Counted from the stretch's first letter, positions 35,683 to 43,875 are shown. The stretch is 64,000 nucleotides of DNA from Streptomyces sp. NBC_01335 (GCF_035953295.1 NZ_CP108370.1:6867001-6931000), one strand, 5' to 3'. Notes: generated by a model from the sequence alone, not told the origin. A program made the numbers and translations.

Positions 35683-35724
35683 AACGTATGGCACTGCGTG
35701 ACAGCTGACAAGGCACCGAGTGCC
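35683..35724 (-). promoter_or_regulatory. ccr operon promoter with two palindromic operators
   Basis: Minus strand: -35 TTGTCA (35711-35706), 17-bp spacer, -10 TACGTT (35688-35683). On the plus strand the sites are GGCACTGCGTGAC (35690-35702), filling the spacer one base from the -10, and GGCACCGAGTGCC (35712-35724), abutting the -35. Centre spacing is 22 bp. This is the same arrangement, base for base in position, as at etfB. Confidence 0.82.
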
Positions 35725-35809
35725 AGAAATTTCTCTCAGCTGTCATCCGGTCGGCACGCATGAGCAACACGATGGGCGTTCTGGTGCGGTCTGTCCCGCA
35801 GGAGGAGGG

Positions 35810-36604
35810 CTACGGCGCGATGCGGTACACGTACGGCGTCGTGGTGGCGAGCGCCGTGAAACCCAGCCGCGCCAGGATCGGCGCAGAGTCCGCGGACGCG
35901 TCGACCTGGAGGTACCCGACCCCGCGCGCGGCGGCCGTACGGGCCCGGTGCGCCACCAGGGCCCGGTAGATGCCGCGCCCCCGCCACCGAGGGTGCGTCC
36001 CCCCGCCCCAGAGCCCCGCGAAGGAGGTGCCCGGGTAAAGCTCCATCCGCGCCGAACTCACCGGCACCCCGTCCGCCACGGCCACCAGCCCGAAGAACTC
36101 CTCCGGCGCCGCCGCCAGCCGCGCCAGCAGATGGTCGCGCAGCCAGGTGGAGTCCGCACCGAAGGCCGCCTCGTGCGCCTCGGCCATCAGCCGCACCCCG
36201 GCCTCGTCGTGGACCTCGCGCAGTTCGACCCCGGCGGGCGGCCCGGCATCGGCCGGCAGGTCCGCCACCGCCGCCACCATCAGCGTCTCGGGCGGCTCGG
36301 GGACGAATCCCGCCGCCCGCAGCCGGTCGCCCAGATCGGCGGGCCGGTCGTAGTCGTAGAGCTTCCACTCGAAGGAGGTGACACCGCGTGCCAGGCAGTA
36401 CGCGACCTGCGCCGCGACGGCCGCGTCGGCGCCGGCCTCGTCGAGGGTCGGCGAGGACCACACCACGGCGCTCCAGGTGTCGTCGCCGCCGCTCTGGCGG
36501 ACCACGGGTCCGTCCCGCTCAACCCGTGCGCCGGGGCCGTCGGGGCGGGCGTGTTCCCGCATCTCGTGATCGAACAGGGCAAGGAGTCGCTCAGGTGTGG
36601 ACAT
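35810..36604 (-). CDS. GNAT-family N-acetyltransferase
   Basis: This 264-residue protein has a clear GNAT acetyl-CoA loop, GGGTHPRWRGRGIYRALVAHRARTA (about residues 200-224; Gln/Arg-x-x-Gly-x-Gly pattern), followed by GYLQVDASADSAPILARLGF. The N-terminal half is a degenerate second domain. It is upstream of, and on the same strand as, the ccr promoter but separated by 85 nt. No functional link is implied. Confidence 0.86.
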   Translation of the reverse strand: MSTPERLLALFDHEMREHARPDGPGARVERDGPVVRQSGGDDTWSAVVWSSPTLDEAGADAAVAAQVAYCLARGVTSFEWKLYDYDRPADLGDRLRAAGFVPEPPETLMVAAVADLPADAGPPAGVELREVHDEAGVRLMAEAHEAAFGADSTWLRDHLLARLAAAPEEFFGLVAVADGVPVSSARMELYPGTSFAGLWGGGTHPRWRGRGIYRALVAHRARTAAARGVGYLQVDASADSAPILARLGFTALATTTPYVYRIAP

Positions 36605-36784
36605 CGGCGTACCCGATCACATCGCGAGGGCGCCGACCAGCGAATTTCGGCCGCGTCTGCGTCGATCACCTCATCCCGGGCAGACGCCGGACCGGATGAT
36701 CTTGCACCTCGCGGGGCGTAGGGCTCGCGGGACACATGGCTCGCGGGGCGGGCGTCCCGCAGGAACACAGGGACGGGACGAGGG

Positions 36785-37588
36785 GTGGCGGACGGGATGC
36801 CGACAGCGATGGGCGGGCGCACACGGATGCGCCGCGGGGACTTCAGCCTCCGGCGCACGGCGGTGGGCTTCGCCCTCGCCGCGTTCCTGCTCGTGTTCGG
36901 CGGGGTGCTGCTCCGCAGCGCCTGGGGGAGTGTCGGCGGCCATCCCGTCGTCCGGGGCGTGCTCGTCCTCCTCGTCCTCGCGGGCGCGGTGCTCCTGCTG
37001 CGCCGACGCCGCAGGCGCAGGCGTGCCGCCCGGCTCGCGGCAGCCGTGACCGAGGCGGCGGAGGAGCTGGTGGACACCGCGCTGGCGGAGATCGACGAGG
37101 CGGTGGCGGCGGAGGTGCGGGCCGAGCCGGTGCTCGTCCCCGAGCCCGTGTACGAGCCGGCTCCGGTGGACTTCGCGGCCCTCGACCCGTACGCCTTCGA
37201 GGAGGCCGTGGCGGACCTCTGCCGGCGCGACGGCTGCCGGGACGTCGAAAGGGTGGGCGGCGCCGGGGACCTCGGCGCCGACGTGCTCGCCACCGCCCCG
37301 GACGGCCGCCGCCTCGTCGTCCAGTGCAAGCGCTACGGCCCCGCCAACAAGGTCGGCTCGCAGGATCTCCAGCGGTTCGGCGGGACCTGCTACGCGGTCC
37401 ACGGGGCCGACGCGGCGCTCGTGGTGACCACCGGTGAGTTCACCGCGCCCGCCGCCGAGTACGCGGCGGCCTGCGGCATCCTCTGCGTCGACGCGGACGC
37501 GCTGGCGGGCTGGAGCGAGGGGGTGCTCCCGCCGCCGTGGGAGTCCCCGGCGCCCGTCGGCGGGCCCGGACTGCCCGAGCCGGCCTGA
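36785..37588 (+). CDS. Membrane protein with C-terminal Mrr-like restriction endonuclease domain
   Basis: The 267-residue product has two transmembrane helices (~27-45 and ~55-75) and then an Arg-rich stop. A coiled-coil-like acidic region follows (~85-125), and then a PD-(D/E)XK Mrr_cat domain: YAFEEAVADLCRRDGC, GAGDLGADVLA with the metal Asp, and LVVQCKRYG with the Gln-x-Lys pair. Such membrane-tethered Mrr proteins are frequent in Streptomyces, with no proven role; defence against foreign modified DNA is one possibility. The start is GTG 36785; ATG 36797 is an alternative. Confidence 0.85.
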   Translation: MADGMPTAMGGRTRMRRGDFSLRRTAVGFALAAFLLVFGGVLLRSAWGSVGGHPVVRGVLVLLVLAGAVLLLRRRRRRRRAARLAAAVTEAAEELVDTALAEIDEAVAAEVRAEPVLVPEPVYEPAPVDFAALDPYAFEEAVADLCRRDGCRDVERVGGAGDLGADVLATAPDGRRLVVQCKRYGPANKVGSQDLQRFGGTCYAVHGADAALVVTTGEFTAPAAEYAAACGILCVDADALAGWSEGVLPPPWESPAPVGGPGLPEPA

Positions 37589-37608
37589 GCGCCTGCCGGG
37601 TGGTCTCC

Positions 37609-37647
37609 GCAGGTGGTGAGCAGGCAGTGAGCAGGTGGTGAGCAGGC
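37609..37647. repeat. 17-bp direct repeat after the Mrr-like gene
   Basis: GCAGGTGGTGAGCAGGC occurs at 37609-37625 and 37631-37647 (period 22), in the short space between two convergent genes. It is probably neutral. Confidence 0.6.
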
Positions 37648-37672
37648 TGCGAGCGGGCGGTGGGCCCGTCTC

Positions 37673-38515
37673 TCAGCGCTCCTTCAGCGCCTGCTGGATC
37701 GTCCGCATGACCTCGTCCAGCGGGGCGTCCGTCCGCGCCACCGCGACCAGCACCTCGCCGTCCGCGGTCACCGAAGCGGCGGGCGGCGCCTCGGACTTCG
37801 CCGGCTCGGTGCCCGCGGTCCGGCCCGTGCCGATGCCCGTGCCGATGCCCGTACCGGTGCCGAAGGTCTCCCGGACGATGGCGAAGGCGTGGTCGAGCTG
37901 GTTCTCCACGTCGCCCTTGCCGTCCGCCCGCAGCCAGCGCCGCAGCACGTGGTTGTGGGCGGTCACCACGGCCGACGCGGCGACCTCCGCCAGCAGCGGG
38001 TCGTCGTTGCCGACATGGCTGTCGCGCTCGTCGAAGTGGCCCAGCAGATAGCGCGTGAACAGCCGCTCGTAGCGGGCCACCGACGCGATCTCGGCCTCGC
38101 GGAGCGCCGGTACCTCGCGGGTGAGCTTGTAGCGGGCCACGGAGACGGCGGGCTTGGCCGCGTACATCTTCATGACCTCCTTGATCCCCCGGCACACCGT
38201 GTCGAGCGGGTGCTCGTGGGAGGGGGCCGCGTTCAGGACCGCCTCGGCCCGCACCAGGGTGTCGTCGTGGTCCGGGAAGATCGCCTCCTCCTTCGACCGG
38301 AAGTGCCGGAAGAAGGTCCGCCGGGCCACGCCCGCGGCGCCGGCGATCTCGTCGACGGTGGTGCCCTCGTACCCCTTCGTCGCGAAGAGCTCCATGGCCG
38401 CGGCGGCCAACTCGCGGCGCATCTTGAGCCGTTGGGCAGCGGCTCGGGTGACTGCCGTGCTCTCCGGGGCGTCGGAGGCGGCGGTGGCACGGGGTGACCT
38501 GGCGGGCTGGGACAT
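37673..38515 (-). CDS. TetR-family regulator, relative of the one at 5008
   Basis: This 280-residue protein resembles the TetR at 5008 along its length. The HTH is TTVDEIAGAAGVARRTFFRHF, the ligand region has MKMYAAKPAVSVARYKLTREVP (near identical to NMYAAKPEFSVRRYRLTREVP), and the same C-terminal extension ends in VAVARTDAPLDEVMRTIQQAL. The similar recognition helices suggest similar operators. TACGTT (minus strand, 38527-38522) ends six bases before the ATG at 38515, implying a leaderless mRNA; an in-frame ATG at 38533 would lie upstream of that start. A GTGIGTGIGTG run near residue 230 comes from a 12-bp slippage repeat. It lies between the ccr operon and the dehydrogenase at 38617. Confidence 0.88.
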   Translation of the reverse strand: MSQPARSPRATAASDAPESTAVTRAAAQRLKMRRELAAAAMELFATKGYEGTTVDEIAGAAGVARRTFFRHFRSKEEAIFPDHDDTLVRAEAVLNAAPSHEHPLDTVCRGIKEVMKMYAAKPAVSVARYKLTREVPALREAEIASVARYERLFTRYLLGHFDERDSHVGNDDPLLAEVAASAVVTAHNHVLRRWLRADGKGDVENQLDHAFAIVRETFGTGTGIGTGIGTGRTAGTEPAKSEAPPAASVTADGEVLVAVARTDAPLDEVMRTIQQALKER

Positions 38516-38550
38516 GGTGTGAACGTACTCCATGGGTGCGGGGGAGTGCG

Positions 38551-38608
38551 CCCGAGGTGGTGTCCTGCCGATCAAGGTCGTTCCCGACCGGCCGGACACC
38601 ACCTCGGG
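38551..38608 (-). terminator. Perfect 15-bp inverted repeat between the dehydrogenase and tetR genes
   Basis: Arms CCCGAGGTGGTGTCC (38551-38565) and its exact complement (38594-38608) enclose 28 nt that themselves contain a GGTCG/CGACC stem. It starts 9 nt after the dehydrogenase stop, so termination is the simplest reading. It also ends just upstream of the tetR promoter, so an operator role is possible. Confidence 0.65.
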
Positions 38609-38616
38609 GGACGGGA

Positions 38617-40398
38617 TCAGCGCCGCGTGTGTTCGCGGAAGCCGCGCCCGGTCTTGCGTCCCAGGCATCCCGCCGCGACCAGGTGCTCCAGCAGCGGTGC
38701 CGGGGCCAGCCCCGGGTCGCGGAACTCCTGGTGCAGCACCTTCTCGATGGCGAGGGAGACGTCCAGCCCGACCACGTCCAGCAGCTCGAACGGGCCCATC
38801 GGATACCCGCCGCCGAGCTTCATCGCGGCGTCGATGTCGTCCAGCGTCGCGTAGTGCTCCTCGACCATCTTGATCGCGTTGTTGAGGTACGGGAAGAGCA
38901 GCGCGTTGACGATGAATCCGGCCCGGTCGCCGCAGTCCACCGGGTGCTTGCGCACCTTCGCGCAGACCTCCCGCACGGTGGCGTGCACGTCGTCGGCGGT
39001 CAGCACCGTGCGGACCACCTCGACCAGCTTCATCGCGGGCGCCGGGTTGAAGAAGTGCATCCCCACCACGTCCTGGGGCCGGGAGGTGGCCCGCGCGACG
39101 GACACGACCGGCAGCGAGGAGGTGGTGGTGGCGAGCACCGCGCCCGGCTTGCACACCTTGTCCAGGGTCGCGAAGAGCTGCTGCTTGACCAGCAGGTCCT
39201 CGGCGACCGCCTCCACGGCGAGATCCACCTCGGCGAAGGCGTCCAGCGAACCGGCCGGGGTGATCCGGGCGAGCGTCTCGTCCCGGGCCTCGGCGGTCAG
39301 CCGCCCCTTGGCGACCGAGCGCTCCAGGGACTTCGCGATCCGGCCCTTGGCGGTGTCCGCCTTCTCCTGTGACCGGGCGGCCAGCACCACCGTGTACCCG
39401 GACTTCGCGAAGACCTCGGCGATGCCCGACGCCATCGTGCCCGAGCCCGCCACCCCGACCGCGGTGACCGGGCGCCCGGGGACGCCCGCCGCGCCCTCGT
39501 GCGGCGTGAGCGCGTCCGGGACCACGTCCTGGCTGCCCGGCGCCGCGTACGCGTAGAAGCCGCGGCCCGCCTTGCGGCCGGTCAGCCCGGCCTCACTGAG
39601 CTGCCCGAGCACGGGGGCGGGTGCGTGCAGCCGGTCGTGGGAGGCCGCGTACATGGCCTCCAGCACCGTGCGGGCGGTGTCGATGCCGATCAGATCGAGC
39701 AGCGCCAGCGGCCCCATCGGGAGCCCGCAGCCGAGCCGCATCGCGGCGTCGATGTCCTCCCGGGAGGCGTAGTTCGCCTCGTACATGGCGGCGGCCTGGT
39801 TGAGGTAGCCGAAGAGCAGGCCGTCCGCCACGAATCCCGGGCGGTCGCCGACCGCGACCGGCTCCTTGCCCAGCTCCCGCGCCAGTCTGGTCACCGCCTC
39901 CACGGCGGGCGGGGCGGTCAGCACCGAGGAGACCACCTCGACGAGCTTCATCGCCGGTGCCGGATTGAAGAAGTGGAGCCCGAGCACCCGCTCCGGCCGC
40001 AGCGACTCGGCGGCCAGCCGGGTCACGGACAGGGCGTTGGTGCCGGTCGCCAGGATCGCGCCCGGCGCGACCACGGCGTCCAGATCCCGGATCACCTGCT
40101 GCTTGATCGCGTACGACTCCGGCACCACCTCGATGACGAGTTCGGCGTCGGCGGCGGCCGACAGGTCGGAGAAGGTACGGAAACGGGCGAGGACATCACC
40201 GCGCTCCCGCTCGGTGAGGCGCTCCCGGCGCACGGCGCGGGCGGTGGAGGCCTCCAGCGAGGCGACCGCACGGCGGGCCGCGGCCTGGTCGATGTCGATG
40301 CCGATGACCTCGCGGCCCGCGCGGGCCAGGACCTCGGCGATGCCGGTGCCCATGGTGCCGAGGCCGACGACGGCGATGGTGGTGAACGGGGTGTCCAT
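38617..40398 (-). CDS. Tandem-domain 3-hydroxyacyl-CoA dehydrogenase
   Basis: This 593-residue protein is two complete 3-hydroxyacyl-CoA dehydrogenase units in tandem. Each has a Rossmann motif (VVGLGTMGTGIAEVLARAG near residue 10; VGVAGSGTMASGIAEVFAKSG near residue 310), an HFFNPAPAMKLVEVV segment with the catalytic His, and a C-terminal helical domain (PMGPLALLDLIG and PMGPFELLDVVG). It should interconvert 3-hydroxybutyryl-CoA-type substrates and acetoacetyl-CoA forms, supplying the crotonyl-CoA branch used by ccr. No hydratase or thiolase domain is fused. Confidence 0.92.
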   Translation of the reverse strand: MDTPFTTIAVVGLGTMGTGIAEVLARAGREVIGIDIDQAAARRAVASLEASTARAVRRERLTERERGDVLARFRTFSDLSAAADAELVIEVVPESYAIKQQVIRDLDAVVAPGAILATGTNALSVTRLAAESLRPERVLGLHFFNPAPAMKLVEVVSSVLTAPPAVEAVTRLARELGKEPVAVGDRPGFVADGLLFGYLNQAAAMYEANYASREDIDAAMRLGCGLPMGPLALLDLIGIDTARTVLEAMYAASHDRLHAPAPVLGQLSEAGLTGRKAGRGFYAYAAPGSQDVVPDALTPHEGAAGVPGRPVTAVGVAGSGTMASGIAEVFAKSGYTVVLAARSQEKADTAKGRIAKSLERSVAKGRLTAEARDETLARITPAGSLDAFAEVDLAVEAVAEDLLVKQQLFATLDKVCKPGAVLATTTSSLPVVSVARATSRPQDVVGMHFFNPAPAMKLVEVVRTVLTADDVHATVREVCAKVRKHPVDCGDRAGFIVNALLFPYLNNAIKMVEEHYATLDDIDAAMKLGGGYPMGPFELLDVVGLDVSLAIEKVLHQEFRDPGLAPAPLLEHLVAAGCLGRKTGRGFREHTRR

Positions 40399-40837
40399 CA
40401 CGGGACTCCAGGGTGAGTGACGACTGTGAGGGAGCACGGCGCGCACGAGGGGCGAAGGAACGCGCGCGTGCGGAAGGCGTGTCGAGGTGTACGGGGCGTA
40501 CGGACCGGGCTGCGGGAAACACGTCCCGGCCCGGAGAAGGGGACGGACCCTGTCCCGGGTCGCGTCACACGGAGGCTTTCGCGTCTCGCGAAGACCGCCG
40601 AACCGACATGCACTCCGGATGGCTGCGTCACCAGGCCACCGGAGCCTGCGGGGGAGTGCCCCGCTCACATGAGAGTAACTGGCGGGTAATGAGCGCGCCA
40701 GCCCGGAACTCCTGTGCCCTGGCTCACACGCACCCTGGTTCACGGTCGGCCGGTCGACCGTCCGTGCTCGCGATCGGCCGTCTGTGCGCATGTGCGCACC
40801 CTCCGCACGGAGCGTGTCCGAAGATACGCTGAACGTC
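40399..40837. other. Divergent intergenic region (439 nt) with a possible operator
   Basis: It separates the divergent dehydrogenase and HEAT-repeat genes. At 40674-40690 the sequence AGTAACTGGCGGGTAAT has a near-palindromic TTAC...GTAA character reminiscent of TetR-type fatty-acid regulator sites, about 275 nt from the dehydrogenase start. The 13-bp etf/ccr operator is not found here. Open frames over this region lack protein-like composition. Confidence 0.4.
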
Positions 40838-41518
40838 ATGGACGAGGAGTCGAGATCGCTCACGGATGCGCCCGCAGATCTGCCTGCGGATCTGCCCACG
40901 GATTCGCGCGCGGACGTGCCCGACGGTTCGCTGGATCCGCTCACGGACCGGTTGCGGGACGAAGCGGGCGCGGCGGGGGAGGCGGAGTGCGCGCGGCTCG
41001 CCGCCACCGCCGACCGGGAGGAGCTCGCCCGGGTTCTCGTCGAGCCCGGCCGCCCCCTCTGGGCCCGGGAACTCGCCGCCTTCCGGCTCGGGTGCGCCGG
41101 GGACCGCCGGGCCTTCGAGGCCCTCGTGCTGCTGCTCAACCACCGCGACCCCGAGCGCTGCGTCCGCGCCGCACACGCTCTCGCCGAGCTGCGCGACCCA
41201 CGCACGCCCCGCGCGGCCGCCGCGCTCGCCACCAACCCCCTGCGCTCCGCGTACGCCCTCCATTCGGTGCGCCTGCTGACCGCCCTGCGCGCCCCCGAGT
41301 CCGCTCCCGCGCTGATCGCCACCCTGGAGGGGCTGCTCGCGCCCGGGGGGCCGCACTGGCGGGTGGCGCTCGCATGCGTCGAGGGGCTCGGTCAGCTCGG
41401 GGACGACCGGGCCCGGCCCGTCCTGGAGTCGGCGCTGCCGCACCCCAGGCTCTCCGGCGCAGCCGCCCAGGCCCTCGGCCGGCTGCCGTTGGCCGGGGAT
41501 CCCACGACCACGCCCTGA
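40838..41518 (+). CDS. HEAT-repeat adaptor-like protein
   Basis: The 226-residue protein starts with a low-complexity acidic segment (DAPADLPADLPTDSRADVP) and continues as alpha-alpha repeats of HEAT/PBS-lyase type (LWARELAAFRLGCAGDRRAFEALVLLL; CVRAAHALAELRDPRTPRAAAAL; VALACVEGLGQLGDDRARPVLE). Such proteins are binding scaffolds; the partner is unknown. A TACGCT-like -10 seven bases before the ATG hints at a leaderless mRNA. Confidence 0.8.
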   Translation: MDEESRSLTDAPADLPADLPTDSRADVPDGSLDPLTDRLRDEAGAAGEAECARLAATADREELARVLVEPGRPLWARELAAFRLGCAGDRRAFEALVLLLNHRDPERCVRAAHALAELRDPRTPRAAAALATNPLRSAYALHSVRLLTALRAPESAPALIATLEGLLAPGGPHWRVALACVEGLGQLGDDRARPVLESALPHPRLSGAAAQALGRLPLAGDPTTTP

Positions 41519-41568
41519 CCACTCGTACGCCTCCCGCGCCGGTCGGGCGAGAGGAGTGCGGCCGGCTA

Positions 41569-41671
41569 CCGACGGGCTGAGCGCCCGGACGTACCGGACC
41601 TCGGGAACCATCAGGCCGGAGCCGACGGGCTGAGCGCCCGGACGTACCGGACCTCGGGAATCATCAGGCCG
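41569..41671. repeat. Tandem duplication of the 3' end of a GNAT gene
   Basis: A 50-bp sequence at 41569-41618 is repeated at 41622-41671 with one C/T difference (period 53). The second copy encodes the last residues of the GNAT gene below (LMIPEVRYVRALSPS); the first is an out-of-frame echo just past its stop. Because 53 is not a multiple of three, the duplication shifted the frame and created the present short ending (APA). Confidence 0.88.
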
Positions 41672-42246
41672 CCCGCCTCGAAGTCCTCCTCCGCCCCGTC
41701 CGGAGCGAACCCCGCACGCTCGTAGAAGCGGCGCGCCCCGGCGTTCTCCCGCAGCACCCAGAGCGCCAGCGTCGCGAAACCGTCCGCCGCCGCCCGGCCC
41801 GCGACCTCCGCGAGGAGCGCGCCGCCCGTTCCGGCGCCGGTGCGGTCCGGGCGCACGTAGATCGCGTACAGCTCGCCGCCCTCGCTCCGGCTCCCGTCGT
41901 CCTCGCGGTAGGCGCCGTAGCAGGCCCAGCCGACGACTTCCGGTTCCGGCGGGCCGGGCGTCTCCGCGGAACCGGACGGTCCGGGCTGACCGGGCGTCTC
42001 CGGCGGGTCCGTCACCGCGACCAGGTTCACCGCGCCGCCCCCGGCGAGCCGTTCGCGCAGGGCCGCCGTCTGCCGGCCGATATCCATCGCGTCCAGGTAG
42101 GCCTGCGGTATCAGCCCCCGGTACGCGGACTGCCAGCCGCGCACCCGGATCGTCGCGACGGCCCCGCAGTCCTCGTCGGTCATCTCGCGCAGGTGCGAAC
42201 CCGGGGCGGGTATCGGGGTGGGCGCCGGGCCGTGCCGTGTCGTCAT
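41611..42246 (-). CDS. GNAT-family N-acetyltransferase with duplicated 3' end
   Basis: This 211-residue acetyltransferase shows the usual GNAT order: REMTDEDCGAVATIRVRGWQSAYRGLIP at the N-terminus, YAIYVRPDRTGAGTGGALLAEV for acetyl-CoA, and ALWVLRENAGARRFYERAGF. A Pro/Gly-rich insertion (PPETPGQPGPSGSAETPGPP) sits before strand 4 and looks like repeat expansion. The last residues lie in the 53-bp duplicated segment, so the original C-terminus was probably different. The substrate is unknown. Confidence 0.86.
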   Translation of the reverse strand: MTTRHGPAPTPIPAPGSHLREMTDEDCGAVATIRVRGWQSAYRGLIPQAYLDAMDIGRQTAALRERLAGGGAVNLVAVTDPPETPGQPGPSGSAETPGPPEPEVVGWACYGAYREDDGSRSEGGELYAIYVRPDRTGAGTGGALLAEVAGRAAADGFATLALWVLRENAGARRFYERAGFAPDGAEEDFEAGGLMIPEVRYVRALSPSAPA

Positions 42247-42351
42247 GACGGCCATCCTGGCCCACACCCCGCCCGCCGGGACGAAGTTCTTCGCTGCCTT
42301 CGCGGGATCAGCATCTCGCGCAGGTTGCATGTCCTGGACAGGAAGCGTGAG

Positions 42352-42657
42352 ATGACGGACGACGCAAGAGCCATCGCACAGCGCATGTATGAGGCGTTCA
42401 ATGCCCGTGACCTCACCGCGGCGAAGACGATCTTCTCCGGCAGCTTCGTGAGCCACCCGTTGGGCACCGACAGCGTCGTGAAGGCGTGGAGCGGGCTCCA
42501 CGCGATGTTCCCGGACATCCGGGTCGTCGTCGAGGACATGCTCGTGGACGCGGACAACATCGCGGTCCCCACCTACGAGCCTGCACGGCGTCCCGGCACA
42601 AGTGGGGGAACAGGCTCTCCCCTCGATGATGGAGTCCACTCGAGCTTGTCGGCCTGA
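42352..42657 (+). pseudogene. SnoaL-like ester-cyclase protein, truncated
   Basis: The first ~75 residues match the SnoaL-like fold (TDDARAIAQRMYEAFNARDLTAAKTIFSGSFVSHP, then WSGLHAMFPDIRVVVEDMLVDADNIAV). After that the sequence changes to a Gly/Ser/Pro-rich tail and stops at 101 residues, where about 125-140 are usual. The lost part should contain the last two strands of the barrel, so the product is unlikely to fold. The break at about 42583 marks the left edge of the accessory stretch. Confidence 0.65.
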
Positions 42658-42729
42658 ACGCCAACCTGGCGGCAAGGCCGGTGAGCGACGATCAAGCTGT
42701 TGTCAGCCGCTGGCTCTAAGGTCGGCCCT

Positions 42730-43875
42730 ATGACATCAGACCTGGTCCAGGACTCATGGACTCGCATAGACGCGTGGCTGCGCGAGCACGCGCCCCGCAC
42801 TTTCGCCACGCTTCGGCCGCCCGCAGGAGACGAGGAGATCGCGGCAGCGCAAGAAGAACTGGGGGTCACCTTTCCTCCGGACCTGGTCGCTTCACTTCTC
42901 CGGCACAACGGGGCGCTGGAGGGGCCTGAGGCTTTCCGGTTCAGTACGGGTGACCGGCTGCTCGGAGTGAGCGGAACCCTCGGGGATACCGAGTTCATGC
43001 GCGGCATCGACCAAGGCCCCGACGGGGAGGCCGAGGACTACTGGCTTCGCAGCTACGTAAAGTTCGGTTCCTATGACGTGACGTCGGACGGTCTCCTGAT
43101 GGATTGCCGTACTGAGCGGGACTCCTTCGGTGCGATCGGACGGTTCTTCGACGAGACCGGCACCAGATTTGGGCAGGCCGACTCGCTGGGTGGGTATCTG
43201 GCCGAACTGGCCGACATGCTTGAGCGCGGCCAGGAGGCTGGTGTCGTCACCTTCAACGGCCGACTGTTCTGGGAGGCGCCTCTGCCTGCCAGGCCGCAGT
43301 GCAGTGCCGACGAGCCCCTTCCCGCACCGGATGAGCAGCTGCCAGAGCTGGACCTGTCCCACAGCCCCACCGACCTCCTCCACGTGAGCCACCTGGACGG
43401 ACATGAGGAACTCGGTGCACTGATCGCAGTCCTGCCGTATGAGCAGGTGGTTGAGGCCGCGCGGAAGCAGCTGCGCAGACTGGCGGTCGAAACGGGGTTG
43501 AACAACTACCCGGAGGTCAAGGCAGCCCTGGACGCGTGGGAGCGTGGTGTGGCCCTACCGCGGCCGGACCAAACCGGCCCGCTCGCCTTGCGACTCCGCG
43601 CGGTGCTCGCACAGGCCGACACCGGCCGAGACGTCACTCGCAGGTGGGCCGCGGAGAAGATAGCCCTCGGGATCTGGGGATCCCCCTATAGATCCGTGTG
43701 CGAGAGCGCGGAGACCCGGAGTCACTTCACTCTCGACTGGCGTGCGGATCTGCATGCGGACCTGGGCCATCCGTCAATGCCACCGATACCTGACGACCGA
43801 TTTTGGGGGGCGCTGCGCAACCCCGCCATCGACTCCAGTTGGTACGCGGCCCAGTACACCCAAGATCAGGACTGA
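42730..43875 (+). CDS. SMI1/KNR4-family protein
   Basis: The 381-residue protein has an N-terminal SMI1/KNR4 domain (~residues 15-170): RPPAGDEEIAAAQEELGVTFPPDLVASLLRHNGA, YVKFGSYDVTSDGLLMDC and a DSLGGYLAELADML helix. The second half (~200-381) is helical with WERGVALP and WAAEKIALGIWG segments. SMI1/KNR4 proteins often act as immunity proteins in polymorphic toxin systems, but no toxin gene is adjacent. GC is visibly lower than in the flanking core genes, consistent with transfer. Confidence 0.85.
   Translation: MTSDLVQDSWTRIDAWLREHAPRTFATLRPPAGDEEIAAAQEELGVTFPPDLVASLLRHNGALEGPEAFRFSTGDRLLGVSGTLGDTEFMRGIDQGPDGEAEDYWLRSYVKFGSYDVTSDGLLMDCRTERDSFGAIGRFFDETGTRFGQADSLGGYLAELADMLERGQEAGVVTFNGRLFWEAPLPARPQCSADEPLPAPDEQLPELDLSHSPTDLLHVSHLDGHEELGALIAVLPYEQVVEAARKQLRRLAVETGLNNYPEVKAALDAWERGVALPRPDQTGPLALRLRAVLAQADTGRDVTRRWAAEKIALGIWGSPYRSVCESAETRSHFTLDWRADLHADLGHPSMPPIPDDRFWGALRNPAIDSSWYAAQYTQDQD

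Noticed and set aside
35416..35694. Extending ccr upstream in frame to an ATG at 35694, giving 551 residues
   Set aside because: The ATG lies upstream of the predicted -10 and inside an operator; the GTG at 35415 has a GGAGG and matches the family N-terminus.
38516..38533. An in-frame ATG at 38533 for the second tetR
   Set aside because: It lies upstream of the TACGTT -10 that would start transcription at about 38515; the family N-terminus is variable, so this is a judgement, not proof.
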